Assembly (NCBI GenBank): GCA_029959555.1 | Contig: JASCPI010000009.1 | Span: forward strand, 1-64,000 | Source: Lysobacteraceae bacterium PS02065 | GTDB taxonomy: Bacteria > Pseudomonadota > Gammaproteobacteria > Xanthomonadales > Rhodanobacteraceae | Reading direction: 5' to 3' | DNA: 64,000 nt | Part shown: piece by piece, positions 1-10,069 of the stretch | Position numbering within the stretch: the first letter of the stretch is position 1 | Layout of the letters: the number at the start of each line of letters is the position of its first letter | Program-made: the position numbers and the translations under genes | Notes under the pieces: model-generated | The model's database searches: none | Seen by the model: the letters and a program-made list of their open reading frames with translations, nothing else | What the model was told of the DNA's origin: nothing

Positions 1-761
1 CCGACGCGCCCGCACCCGCCGCGCGTGCGCCGCAGGCGCCGGCACCGTCTGCCGAACCGTCGCGCACGCCGGTCTCGGCATCGGGCCGTCCGATGCGCAC
101 CGCGCCGCCGACGCAGTCCGCGACGGGCCAGCCCGAACCGCTCAAGGGCGTACGCCGCAACATGGCGCGCGTCATGGCCGATGCACACGCGAAGGTCGTG
201 CCGACCACGCTCTGCGACGATGCCGACATCCACGCCTGGGCACCGGGCAACGACATCACCGTGCGCCTCGTGCGTGCGCTCGTGAAGGCCTGCAAGACCG
301 TGCCCGCGCTCAATGCGTGGTTCGACGGCGACACGCTGACGCGCACGCTGCACCCGCACGTCGACATCGGCATCGCGGTCGACACCGACGACGGCCTGTT
401 CGTGCCCGCGCTGCGCAACGCCGACGTGCTCGACGCCGCAGGCCTGCGCCAGGCCATCAACCGCCTTCGCGACCAGGTCGTCGACCGCAGCATCCCGGCC
501 GACGAGCTCAAGGGCTATACGATCTCGCTGTCGAACTTCGGCGTGTTCGCGGGCCGCTACGCCACGCCTGTCGTGGTGCCGCCGACCGTCGCGATCGTCG
601 CCGCGGGCAAGGGCCGCCACCAGATGACGCCGGTCATGGGCGGCTTCGAAGCGCACAGGATCATCCCGCTGTCGCTGACCTTCGACCACCGCGCCGCGAC
701 CGGCGGCGAGGCCGCGCGCTTCCTCAAGGCGATGCTGGACGATCTCGCCAAGGCCACCTGA
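1..761 (+). CDS. 2-oxo acid dehydrogenase E2 acyltransferase, C-terminal part (partial)
   Basis: This is the 3' part of a dihydrolipoyl acyltransferase, the E2 core of a 2-oxo acid dehydrogenase complex; the lipoyl domain lies before the window. The frame is open from base 3. It begins with an Ala/Pro-rich linker and continues into the catalytic domain, recognised by SNFGVFAGRYATPVVVPP and the C-terminal LTFDHRAATGGEAARF. The family's active-site motif is HxxxDG; here the His (bases 687-689) is followed by RAATG, so the usual Asp is Thr. I cannot tell from this part whether the substrate is pyruvate, 2-oxoglutarate or a branched-chain oxo acid. An imperfect stem-loop follows the stop codon. 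Confidence 0.88.
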   Translation, partial: DAPAPAARAPQAPAPSAEPSRTPVSASGRPMRTAPPTQSATGQPEPLKGVRRNMARVMADAHAKVVPTTLCDDADIHAWAPGNDITVRLVRALVKACKTVPALNAWFDGDTLTRTLHPHVDIGIAVDTDDGLFVPALRNADVLDAAGLRQAINRLRDQVVDRSIPADELKGYTISLSNFGVFAGRYATPVVVPPTVAIVAAGKGRHQMTPVMGGFEAHRIIPLSLTFDHRAATGGEAARFLKAMLDDLAKAT

Positions 762-772
762 GCACGCGCGAG

Positions 773-807
773 GGGACGTTCGGCCACGTCATTGAGCCGT
801 TCGTCCC
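773..807 (+). terminator. imperfect stem-loop after the E2 gene
   Basis: GGGACG-TT-CGGC pairs with GCCG-TT-CGTCCC around an 11-nt loop, 11 bases after the stop codon. There is no T-run, so it may act as a weak or Rho-assisted terminator or only protect the 3' end. A second hairpin (GCCGCC/GGCGGC, 877-893) lies just before the ribosome binding site of the next gene. Confidence 0.4.
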
Positions 808-915
808 TGGCGTGGCGAGGCCTCCAGTTCGGGAGTACGCTGCGCCCCGTCACGTCCGCCGGATGCGACGCAGCGTGCCGCCAGGGTGGCGGCCATCGGA
901 AAGAAGGAACCCGCC

Positions 916-1461
916 ATGTCCCTGCCGTCGAGGATCTCGTTCCAGCATGCGGCGCGCGCCGCGCTCATCATGTTCGCCCTGGTCTTCGCGCCGCAGGTCG
1001 CCGCCGTCGACGATCCGGTCTCCGGCGCCCGGCTCGTGCTCGTACCGGATCCGCCACCGGCCGACCGCGCCTTCGACGCCGTCCTCTACCGGTACGGCAA
1101 CTCCGCCTCGCTCGGTTTCCACAGCCCCACGCCGGGCGATCCGTCCATGCATCGCGTGACGACACAAGGCATCGACGTTCTCTACGATCTCGGCTGCGGC
1201 TTCCTGTGTCCGCCCGGCCCCGACGTGGTGTACGCGTCGCCGCTGGTCCTGCCCGCCCTGTCGGCAGGTCCGCATCGCATCCGCATCGTCACGACGCTCG
1301 ACACCAATCCGACCGTGCTCGCCGAATTCCCGATCGTCGTCGGCGGCGGTGCACCCGCGGTCGCGACGCTGCCGGTCGGTGGCGGCGTCGCCGGCGCGCT
1401 GCTCGCCGCACTCGTGGCGCTGGCGGCCGCCCTGCGCTTGCGCCGACGCGCACGCGCCTGA
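916..1461 (+). CDS. secreted protein with C-terminal membrane/sorting-like tail, unknown function
   Basis: A 181-residue protein I do not recognise. The ATG at 916 is preceded by AAGAAGGA at 901-908, which decides the start. Residues 1 to about 32 form a signal peptide ending near PQVAA. The body has no motif I can name. The end is a Gly-rich turn (TLPVGGG), a hydrophobic Ala/Leu helix and a short Arg-rich tail, the layout of C-terminal sorting signals of the IPTL/GlyGly-CTERM kind, though the motif is not a clear match to either. It stands alone between two hairpins and is probably monocistronic. Confidence 0.65.
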   Translation: MSLPSRISFQHAARAALIMFALVFAPQVAAVDDPVSGARLVLVPDPPPADRAFDAVLYRYGNSASLGFHSPTPGDPSMHRVTTQGIDVLYDLGCGFLCPPGPDVVYASPLVLPALSAGPHRIRIVTTLDTNPTVLAEFPIVVGGGAPAVATLPVGGGVAGALLAALVALAAALRLRRRARA

Positions 1462-1475
1462 CCCGTGCAGCATCC

Positions 1476-1505
1476 TCCGCGACGGCGCGGCGACGCCGTC
1501 GCGGA
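1476..1505 (+). terminator. intrinsic-terminator-like hairpin
   Basis: A perfect 12-bp stem (TCCGCGACGGCG with CGCCGTCGCGGA) and a 6-nt loop, 15 bases after the stop codon, with a short T-run (TTTT) about 12 nt downstream. It probably ends the preceding gene and separates it from the operon beginning at 1607. Confidence 0.7.
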
Positions 1506-1606
1506 TCACCACGGATTTTCGACGCTGCGAGGGCCACGCCGCGCACGCACGCCACTCGTCACGCGAATCTTCTACACTCTCCGGCCGACGGTGCGGAGGG
1601 ACGACG

Positions 1607-2302
1607 ATGAGCAAGCTGCTGCGCGTGCTGGAGAAGGTGGGGCTCGTCGAAACCGACGATCCGCCACGCCCGGTCTCCGCGCCGGTGGCCGAGCCCGTCG
1701 TCGCCGCCGAATCCGAGCCGGCGCCTGTCCCCGAATCCGAGCCCGTGCCCGAGGTCGTCGCCCCTTCGGGTGGCATCGTCGAGCAGCGCGCACTCGAGGA
1801 GATCTACGCCGAACAGAACGTGGCGGCCGTGCCGTTCTCGGCCGAGAAGCTGCTGCGCGTGCTCGACGGCCTCGCCGCGCTCGATCCCGCCGCGCGCAAG
1901 GCCGCCGTGCTCGCGCTGGACGCCGCCGACGACACCTGGGCGATCGAGGACGTGCTGCTCGACGCCGAACGCAAGACGCGCGCACTCGACATGGCCAAGC
2001 GCCAGCTCGAGGCGCACGCACGCGACCAGCTCCAGCTCGCCCGCGAGGCGATCCAGGCGCGCGACCAGCGCCAGCAGGAGGCCGTCGCGCGCATCCGCCA
2101 GCAGATCGGCGATCTCGAGGCGTTGCTCGAACGCGAAGTGACGCGCTCGACCGAGGAGAAATCCGGACTCGAGGCCGAGGCACGCGCGACCAAGGACGCC
2201 TGCCAGCGCGAGAGCGCCCGCCTCGACGACGAACGTGCACGCCTCGCGCGCATCGCCGCGATCTTCGGTACCGGCACCGGCACGACGCCGGCGTCGCCCT
2301 GA
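1607..2302 (+). CDS. coiled-coil protein, first gene of the ABC/OmpA/AAA operon
   Basis: A 231-residue cytoplasmic protein with no family name I can support. The ATG at 1607 has GGAGGG at 1595-1600. Residues 18 to about 50 are a low-complexity Pro/Val/Glu stretch, followed by a short folded segment with a conserved-looking VPFSAEKLLRVLDGL. From about residue 120 to 220 a long Arg/Glu/Gln-rich helix reads as a coiled coil. A TACACT at 1573-1578 could be the -10 of the operon promoter, but no good -35 is present. The next gene begins 28 bases after the stop. By position it is likely a structural or scaffolding partner in the complex encoded downstream. Confidence 0.75.
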   Translation: MSKLLRVLEKVGLVETDDPPRPVSAPVAEPVVAAESEPAPVPESEPVPEVVAPSGGIVEQRALEEIYAEQNVAAVPFSAEKLLRVLDGLAALDPAARKAAVLALDAADDTWAIEDVLLDAERKTRALDMAKRQLEAHARDQLQLAREAIQARDQRQQEAVARIRQQIGDLEALLEREVTRSTEEKSGLEAEARATKDACQRESARLDDERARLARIAAIFGTGTGTTPASP

Positions 2303-2330
2303 TACTCCCTCTCGACTCACAGGAGCCGAC

Positions 2331-4043
2331 ATGGCCAAGCTGACCCCCCTCGCGAAGGGCCTCGTGACCCTCATCATCCTCGGCGGCACCGCCGCGGCGG
2401 CGTGGCACCTCGGCGTCAAGGACATGGTGCAGGGCAAGGGCACGGGTTCGTCGACGGCGAGCAATACGCCCACGGCCCCGGCCGCGACGCCGGGCGCCCC
2501 CGCACAGCCGGCCGCGTCGACGACACCTTCCGCGACACCGGCGGCCTCCGCGCCGCGGGGCGGCGCGCTCGGCAGCGCCGGCAACCCGCTCAAGGTCAGC
2601 ATCGTGAGCTTCCACGGCTACGCGCCGGCGCTGCTCGCCAACGGCAAGTCGCTCAAGACTGCGCCGGGCTCGATCTTCGAGCGCAACGGCGTCAACGTGG
2701 AGTTCGTGATCCAGGACGACATCCCGACGCTGACGACGATCTTCGAATCCAAGACCGCGCAGTGCGCGTGGCGCACCTCGGACTTCTGGGCACAGGAGCA
2801 GCCCAACCTGCGCAACTCGGGCCATGACGGCCGCGCGATCATGATCGTCGACAACACCCAGGGCGGCGACGCGATCATCGCGCGCGACCCGAAGATCCAG
2901 CGCGTCGAGGACCTCGGCGGGCGCAGCGTCGCGCTGCTGCAGTTCACGCCGTCGGACGGCATGACGATCGACGCGATCGAGAACTCGAGCATGACCGCGC
3001 GCGCGAAGAGCTCGGTGCGCTACGTCTACATCAATGCCGAGGAAGGCACCGCCGGCGTGCGCGCCGCGTTCACCGCAGGCAACGTCGACGCTGCGGCGCT
3101 GTGGGATCCGGACCTCTCGCTCGCGCTCAAGTCGACGCCGGGTGCGCACGTCGTCTACTCGACCAAGACCGCGACGAACCTCATCTACGACGTCATCGTC
3201 TGCGACCAGCGCGCGCTCGCCGAGCCGGCCAACGAGAAGGCGTTCCAGGGCTTCGTCGCGGGCTGGCTCGAAGGCGTCGACGCCGCGCGCAAGGCGCCCG
3301 ACGAGGCGGTCGACGCGCTCGTGCGCACCGAGGAGTTCTTCACCCTGCTCGCCAAGGACCAGGGCCGCGACTTCGTGAAGGGCCTGTTCCAGAACCTCGT
3401 CTGGACCGGCCTCGAAGACAACGCGCGCATCCTCGGCCTCGTCGGCGGCACCAACCACTACGAGCGCGTGTACCGTCGTTTCGACGGCATCTACCGCCGC
3501 GCCGGCGCGCTCGCCAATCCGAACAGTCCGGTCATCGCGCCGCAGGATTCGGTCGACACGCGCTTCGTGCGCAACCTGCTCGCGAAGAGCCAGGCTGCGC
3601 AGCAGGCCGCGGCCAAGCCCGAGTTCACCTTCAGCGAAGGCGAGCGCGAGCAGGCCGCGACGCGTGAGGCCAGCGTGACCAAGCCGGTCACGGTGAGCTT
3701 CTCGACCGGCTCGGCCGACCTCACCAAGCGTGCCCAGAAGACCCTCGACGACGAGATGGTGCCGTTCGTCGAGAACAACGGCTCGGCCTACTTCGAGATC
3801 TCGGGCAACACCGATTCGACCGGCTCGCGCGAGACCAACATGCGCCTGTCGCGCGCGCGCGCGCAGGCCGTCGTCGACTACCTCGTCTCGCAGTGGGAAT
3901 TCGAGCGAGCGCGCTTCCGCATCGTCGGCAACGGCCCCGACAAGCCGATCTGCGCGGAAGGCAATGCGCAGGCCGAGGGTCTCTCGCTCGAGGACTGCCG
4001 CGCGCTCAACCGCACGACGCGCGCGGCCGTGCTGGCGCGCTGA
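2331..4043 (+). CDS. ABC transporter substrate-binding domain fused to OmpA peptidoglycan-binding domain
   Basis: A 570-residue fusion. The ATG at 2331 follows AGGAG (2321-2325). Residues 7-25 form one hydrophobic segment that looks more like an uncleaved anchor than a signal peptide, followed by a Thr/Ala/Pro linker to about residue 80. Residues 85-380 resemble the TauA/SsuA/NMT1 class of periplasmic binding proteins. Residues 455-570 are an OmpA-type domain with the GNTDSTGS and LSRARAQAV motifs that contact peptidoglycan. The protein therefore probably bridges inner membrane and cell wall and presents a ligand to the permease encoded next. The ligand is unknown; similar proteins are loosely named phosphate-binding, which nothing here supports. 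Confidence 0.85.
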   Translation: MAKLTPLAKGLVTLIILGGTAAAAWHLGVKDMVQGKGTGSSTASNTPTAPAATPGAPAQPAASTTPSATPAASAPRGGALGSAGNPLKVSIVSFHGYAPALLANGKSLKTAPGSIFERNGVNVEFVIQDDIPTLTTIFESKTAQCAWRTSDFWAQEQPNLRNSGHDGRAIMIVDNTQGGDAIIARDPKIQRVEDLGGRSVALLQFTPSDGMTIDAIENSSMTARAKSSVRYVYINAEEGTAGVRAAFTAGNVDAAALWDPDLSLALKSTPGAHVVYSTKTATNLIYDVIVCDQRALAEPANEKAFQGFVAGWLEGVDAARKAPDEAVDALVRTEEFFTLLAKDQGRDFVKGLFQNLVWTGLEDNARILGLVGGTNHYERVYRRFDGIYRRAGALANPNSPVIAPQDSVDTRFVRNLLAKSQAAQQAAAKPEFTFSEGEREQAATREASVTKPVTVSFSTGSADLTKRAQKTLDDEMVPFVENNGSAYFEISGNTDSTGSRETNMRLSRARAQAVVDYLVSQWEFERARFRIVGNGPDKPICAEGNAQAEGLSLEDCRALNRTTRAAVLAR

Positions 4044-4050
4044 GGCGACG

Positions 4051-4863
4051 ATGAGCGACGCCTCCTCGACCTGGAACCCGTACGCGCCGCTGGCCGCGTC
4101 GACCGCGCGCGCGCTCGGCGTCGGTGCCGTGCTGACGGTGCTCGTGCTGTGGGCCGTGCTGACCGGATTCGACCTCGTCAGCCCGAACAAGCTGCCGTCG
4201 CCGTGGCAGGTCGCCAAGGCGTTCGCCTACCTCGTGTGGGACGGCGAGAACCAGCGCAGCCTGCTCTGGAACGCGACGATCTGGTCGCTCGGCCGCGTAT
4301 TCGCGGCCGGCGTGCTCGTCGTCGCGATCGGCATCCCGGTCGGTGTGCTCATGGGCGCGTCGACGCGCGTCAACGCCGCGCTCTCGCCGCTGGTCGATCC
4401 GTTCCGCTCCGCCCCGGTCGTCGCACTGCTGCCGATCATGGTCATGTGGTTCGGCATCGGCGAGTGGATGAAGATCCTGTTCCTCTACGCCGGCGCGGTG
4501 GTCTACCTGATCCCGCTCGTGCGCGACGCCGTGCGCGCGGTACCGCAGGCGTACTGGATCAGCGCGCGCGACCTCGGCGCGACGCCGTGGGAATGCATCC
4601 GCCTCGCCGTGCTGCCGCTGGCGATGCCGCGCATCGCCGATGCGGTCATCGTCGCGGTGTCGGTGATGTGGACCTACATCACCGTTGCCGAGTACGTGAA
4701 CGCGCGCGAAGGCCTCGGCCAGCTGATCCAGAACGCGCGCCGCTTCTCGGCGATGGACCAGGTCTTCGCCGGCATCATCGTCATCATCGCGTTCGCCCTG
4801 CTGAGCTACCACCTCATGCGCTGGATCAAGGGCCGCCTGTACCCGTGGGAGACCCGCGTATGA
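4051..4863 (+). CDS. ABC transporter permease, SsuC/TauC type
   Basis: A 270-residue inner-membrane permease with about six membrane segments. The cytoplasmic coupling loop, the EAA motif, is seen as ARDLGATPWECIRLAVLP, about residues 170-187. The fold and length match the binding-protein-dependent permeases for taurine, sulfonates and nitrate. It starts 7 bases after the substrate-binding/OmpA gene and its last codon overlaps the ATPase start (ATGA at 4860-4863), so the three proteins are made together. One permease gene is present, so the channel is probably a homodimer. Confidence 0.9.
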   Translation: MSDASSTWNPYAPLAASTARALGVGAVLTVLVLWAVLTGFDLVSPNKLPSPWQVAKAFAYLVWDGENQRSLLWNATIWSLGRVFAAGVLVVAIGIPVGVLMGASTRVNAALSPLVDPFRSAPVVALLPIMVMWFGIGEWMKILFLYAGAVVYLIPLVRDAVRAVPQAYWISARDLGATPWECIRLAVLPLAMPRIADAVIVAVSVMWTYITVAEYVNAREGLGQLIQNARRFSAMDQVFAGIIVIIAFALLSYHLMRWIKGRLYPWETRV

Positions 4864-5702
4864 CCGCCACCGACGCCACGCAGGTCAGCCTCGACCTGCG
4901 CGACATCGTCCAGGAATACCCGCAGCGCGACGGCACCGGCACGGTGCGCGTGATCGACGGCATCAGCCTGCACCTCGAACGCCCCGGCATCGTCATGCTG
5001 CTGGGCCCGTCGGGCTGCGGCAAGTCGACCCTGCTGCACATGATGGGTGGCGTGCGCCCGATCGGCACGAAGACGCCGACGCAGGGCGAGGTGCTCATCG
5101 ACGGCGTGCCCTGCCACGGCGCGCACGACGACGTCGTGATGGTGTTCCAGCGCTACGCGAACCGCCCCGATCTCAGCGTGCGCGAGAACGTCGCGTTCCC
5201 GTTCCGCCTGAAGTGCTGGCGCGAGCGCGTACCGAAGGCCGAGGCCGAGCAGCGCGTCGATGCGATGATCGATGCGGTCGGACTCGGCGGGCACCGCAAC
5301 CACCTGCCCTCGCAGCTGTCGGGCGGCCAGAACCAGCGCGTCGCACTCGCACGCGCGCTCGTGCTGCGCCCGCGCATCCTGCTCATGGACGAACCGTTCG
5401 GCGCGCTCGACGCGCAGACGCGCGCCGAGATGCAGACGCTGCTCGTGCAGCTGTACGAGCAGAACCCCTGCCTCATCGTGTTCGTCACCCACGACGTCAC
5501 CGAGGCGCTGACGCTCGGCGATCGCGTGCTGGTCATGTCGACCGCGCCGGCGAAGATCGCCGACGATTTCGCGATCCTCGAGCCGCGCCCTCGCTCGTCG
5601 GCCTGGCAGCGCTCGACCGAGGCCGTGCGCCTGGAAGAACGCATCCTCGACCAGCTGCACGCCAAGAGTTCGCGGCGCGGCAGCGTGACGGTGTCGATCT
5701 GA
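4860..5702 (+). CDS. ABC transporter ATP-binding protein, SsuB/TauB type
   Basis: A 280-residue ATPase that would drive the permease encoded upstream. Walker A is GPSGCGKST (about residues 51-59), the signature is [15 protein letters not shown], Walker B with the D-loop is [13 protein letters not shown], and the switch His lies in FVTHDVTEA. All catalytic residues are intact. The start ATG overlaps the permease stop. In this operon the transporter is followed not by metabolic genes but by PspA-like, AAA and TerB-like genes, which is unusual for this transporter class. Confidence 0.92.
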   Translation: MTATDATQVSLDLRDIVQEYPQRDGTGTVRVIDGISLHLERPGIVMLLGPSGCGKSTLLHMMGGVRPIGTKTPTQGEVLIDGVPCHGAHDDVVMVFQRYANRPDLSVRENVAFPFRLKCWRERVPKAEAEQRVDAMIDAVGLGGHRNHLPSQLSGGQNQRVALARALVLRPRILLMDEPFGALDAQTRAEMQTLLVQLYEQNPCLIVFVTHDVTEALTLGDRVLVMSTAPAKIADDFAILEPRPRSSAWQRSTEAVRLEERILDQLHAKSSRRGSVTVSI

Positions 5703-5715
5703 GGGCCGCCCGCGC

Positions 5716-6561
5716 GTGAACACGCCCGCCGAACGCGACGACGACCCGCCGTCTTACCTGCGGGCGATGCTGACGAGTCCGCTCAACATCAACCTCGGCC
5801 TCGGCACGGTCGCGCTCGGCACCTTGCTCGCGATCCCGTTCGGCCTGCCCGGCATCGCGCTGCCGCTGCTCGCGTTCGGCGCGGGCGAGGCGATCGCGTC
5901 GATGTTCGTGCCGTCGTCGGCGACGTTTCGCAACCGCGTCGACCGCGCCCACCGCAAGAAGCGCAACGACCGCGCCGCGGCCCACCTGTTCGGCGAGATC
6001 GAGCGGCGCGTGGTCGCCGACCATCCACGCTGGCGCACGTGGAAGCGCATGCGCGCTCGCGTCGACTCGCTGCGCGAGATGGGCCGCCACACGCGCAACT
6101 CGCTGACCGAGCGCGACATCGAGCGCGTCGAGGACAGCGGGCTCGACTTCCTCGGCCTGTGGCTGGCCGAGCTGTCGATGGTCGAACGCCTCAAGGCGGT
6201 CGACGAGAAGAGCCTCGAGAAGCGCATCGCCGAACTCGGCGCGCGCATCGACGCGGGCGCACCCGAGGCACGCAGCCTGCGCAAGGCGCGCGCCGACCTC
6301 GAGGAGCTGCTGCTGCGGCAGCGCCGCACCGCGAGCCGCCTCGTCGCCGTCGAGGCGGCGCTGCTGTCGCTGCCCGACACGGTCGAGGAGATCTACCAGG
6401 CCGTCGTGTCGACGCCGGCCTCGGGTTCGGGCGGCACGCGCCTGCAGGAAGCGATCGACCGCCTGCGCCTCGAGGAAGAGCTGGAGTCCTCGTACGGCAG
6501 CGAGGTCAGCGAACTTGTCCCGAAATCCGCATCCCGTATGCTTGCTGCGAATCGCCACTGA
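5716..6561 (+). CDS. membrane-anchored coiled-coil protein, unknown function
   Basis: A 281-residue protein I do not recognise. The chosen start is a GTG at 5716, 13 bases after the ATPase stop, with GAGGG at 5701-5705; an ATG at 5767 is a possible alternative. Residues 28-70 hold two hydrophobic segments separated by a short Gly/Pro turn, suggesting a hairpin anchor. The rest is charged and helical, with Arg/Glu-rich coiled-coil stretches around residues 75-130 and 150-225. It keeps the operon's tight spacing (10 bases to the next gene). A membrane platform for the PspA-like and AAA proteins is a reasonable guess. Confidence 0.7.
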   Translation: MNTPAERDDDPPSYLRAMLTSPLNINLGLGTVALGTLLAIPFGLPGIALPLLAFGAGEAIASMFVPSSATFRNRVDRAHRKKRNDRAAAHLFGEIERRVVADHPRWRTWKRMRARVDSLREMGRHTRNSLTERDIERVEDSGLDFLGLWLAELSMVERLKAVDEKSLEKRIAELGARIDAGAPEARSLRKARADLEELLLRQRRTASRLVAVEAALLSLPDTVEEIYQAVVSTPASGSGGTRLQEAIDRLRLEEELESSYGSEVSELVPKSASRMLAANRH

Positions 6562-6571
6562 AGGACCGACG

Positions 6572-7435
6572 ATGACGACGATCACGCGCGAGATGCTCGA
6601 GGGACTCTGTGATTTCGCCGCCCACCAGGCCATGGTCGAGAACGCCGTGCGCCAGGCGCTCGCCGACCCGCGCCAGCGCGTGCGCTTCCTCGGCCGCTAC
6701 GCGAGCTGGAACGGCTTCTTCGGCTCGGGCGTCGCCACGCTGGCCGGCAAGATCGGCCGTTCGCGCGGCCTGTTTCTCGATCCCGAGCAGCCGGTGCGCG
6801 CGCTCGCCGACCGCAGCGTCTATGTCGCGAGCTACTTCTTCGACGCCGCGCGCGACGAATTCGACGACCACGACACCGTGCACCGCGACACCCATCGCTG
6901 CCTCGCCCAGTCCACGCTCAAGGGCCTGGTCGACTACGAGGCTTCGCACGGCGCCGAGGGCATGGCCGACGCACGCGCGCTCAACACGCTGCTCGACGAC
7001 CCGGCCTGGCTGACCGAGCTCAACGGCAAGGTCGCGCACGGGTACGGTGCCGGCAGCGCCGACGAGCTCGCGCCGATCTTCTCGGCAATCGGCTACCACC
7101 TCAGCTCCGAGCTGCTCGCCGACGCCGAGTTCTCGATCATCGACGCCACGCTTCGCACCGAGGCGCCCGAGCTCGTCGAGCACCTGCTCACGACCACGGT
7201 CAACGTCGCCGGCCAGGACCACATCGCCTACTACTGGATCGCGATCCATTCGGGCCACGGCGGCGGTGCGGAAGCCGATCATTTCGAGTGGGCGACGCAG
7301 GGCGCGCGCCTCGCGTTCCGTTTCGTCGCGCCGGCCCACCATGCCGCCCTGACCGGCCAGCTGCAGCAGGGCTTCGAGGCCTTCGCGCGCGACCACCGCC
7401 GCTTCTTCCAGCGCGTCAACGCGTCCGAGGACTGA
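6572..7435 (+). CDS. predicted all-helical protein, unknown function
   Basis: A 287-residue soluble protein with start ATG at 6572. It looks largely alpha-helical and carries clustered acidic and His residues (DEFDDHD then HRDTHR around residues 106-120, and DHIAYYWIAIHSGHGGG around 215-231). This pattern is reminiscent of heme-oxygenase-like diiron or iron-binding proteins, but the metal ligands cannot be assigned by eye, so no enzyme activity is claimed. It has no signal peptide or membrane segment. It sits between the membrane coiled-coil gene and the PspA-like gene, with 35 bases to the latter. Confidence 0.65.
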   Translation: MTTITREMLEGLCDFAAHQAMVENAVRQALADPRQRVRFLGRYASWNGFFGSGVATLAGKIGRSRGLFLDPEQPVRALADRSVYVASYFFDAARDEFDDHDTVHRDTHRCLAQSTLKGLVDYEASHGAEGMADARALNTLLDDPAWLTELNGKVAHGYGAGSADELAPIFSAIGYHLSSELLADAEFSIIDATLRTEAPELVEHLLTTTVNVAGQDHIAYYWIAIHSGHGGGAEADHFEWATQGARLAFRFVAPAHHAALTGQLQQGFEAFARDHRRFFQRVNASED

Positions 7436-7470
7436 GCGCGCCACCGCCACCGTTTTCCCAGGAGAGCTCC

Positions 7471-8181
7471 ATGGCCAGCATCAATTTCTTCGCGCGACTC
7501 GGCAACCTCTGGAAGGGCTTCGTGTCGCTGTGGATCGCCGACGTCGAGAAGAACCATCCCGAGATCGCCTACGAGAACGCGATCAACAGCATGGTCGGCA
7601 AGTACACGCGCCTGAAGAGCGCGACCGCGGCGATCATCCGCCGCCGCGAGGACATCGACGCGCGCGTGGCCAGCGAGACGCGCGCGCTCGCGCAGGTCAA
7701 CGCCGACCTCGAGACCGCGCTCGCGACCAATCAGGACGACCTTGCGCTGATCCTGCTGCAGAAGAAGTCGGCGGTCGAAGCCGAGCTCGCCGCGATCGGC
7801 GTCGAAGCCGAGCAGGCCAAGGTCGACGCCGACGACGCCAAGAGCGCGCTGCTCTCGGTCAAGACGGAGATCGGCAAGCTCAAGGCCGAGCGCGACCGCA
7901 TGCTCGCCAAGATGCAGAGCGCGCAGGCACGCATCCAGATCCAGTCGCAGCTCGACGGCCTCAGCGTCGAGGCCGACGTGCAGGCGCTCGACAAGGTGCG
8001 CGACCACATCAAGACGACCATCGCCGAAGCCAACCTCGGCAAGGAACTGCGCGATTCCGACCTCGACGTGCGCCTCGACAAGCTGCGCCAGAGCAGCGGC
8101 AGCGTCACCGCGCGCGCCCAGCTCGACGAGCTCAAGCGCCAGCGCGCCGCGCAGGCGCAGGCCGCCAACCGCCAGATGTGA
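7471..8181 (+). CDS. PspA/IM30-like coiled-coil protein
   Basis: A 236-residue protein. The ATG at 7471 is preceded by GGAGAG at 7461-7466. The N terminus (MASINFFARLGNLWKGF) reads as an amphipathic membrane-binding helix. Residues 35-215 are almost entirely Ala/Lys/Glu/Asp helices predicted to form coiled coils. This matches the length and layout of PspA/IM30/Vipp1 proteins, which polymerise on stressed or leaky inner membranes. Similarity is by architecture and composition. The AAA gene starts 5 bases downstream, and PspA-family proteins are known to be remodelled by AAA-type ATPases, so a functional pair is likely. Confidence 0.72.
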   Translation: MASINFFARLGNLWKGFVSLWIADVEKNHPEIAYENAINSMVGKYTRLKSATAAIIRRREDIDARVASETRALAQVNADLETALATNQDDLALILLQKKSAVEAELAAIGVEAEQAKVDADDAKSALLSVKTEIGKLKAERDRMLAKMQSAQARIQIQSQLDGLSVEADVQALDKVRDHIKTTIAEANLGKELRDSDLDVRLDKLRQSSGSVTARAQLDELKRQRAAQAQAANRQM

Positions 8182-8186
8182 GCACG

Positions 8187-10013
<1,827 letters not shown>

Positions 10014-10014
10014 C

Positions 10015-10043
10015 GCCGGCGCGCCGCCACACGCGCGGCGCCG
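10015..10043 (+). other. imperfect stem-loop between the AAA and TerB-like genes
   Basis: GCCGGCGCGCCGC can pair, with a two-base bulge, with GCGGCGCCGGC across a short loop. It begins just after the AAA stop codon, 26 bases before the next start, with no T-run. It may set the relative levels of the two messages. Confidence 0.35.
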
Positions 10044-10069
10044 GCCCACCCCGACACGAGGAGAATGCG

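Noticed and set aside
1572..4217. An 881-codon antisense frame opposite the coiled-coil and OmpA-fusion genes
   Set aside because: It spans two real genes and their spacer with low-complexity Arg/Ala sequence, so it is a composition artefact.
2331..5702. Phosphate (Pst) transporter
   Set aside because: The permease and ATPase are of the SsuC/SsuB type, there is one permease rather than PstC plus PstA, and no PhoU follows.
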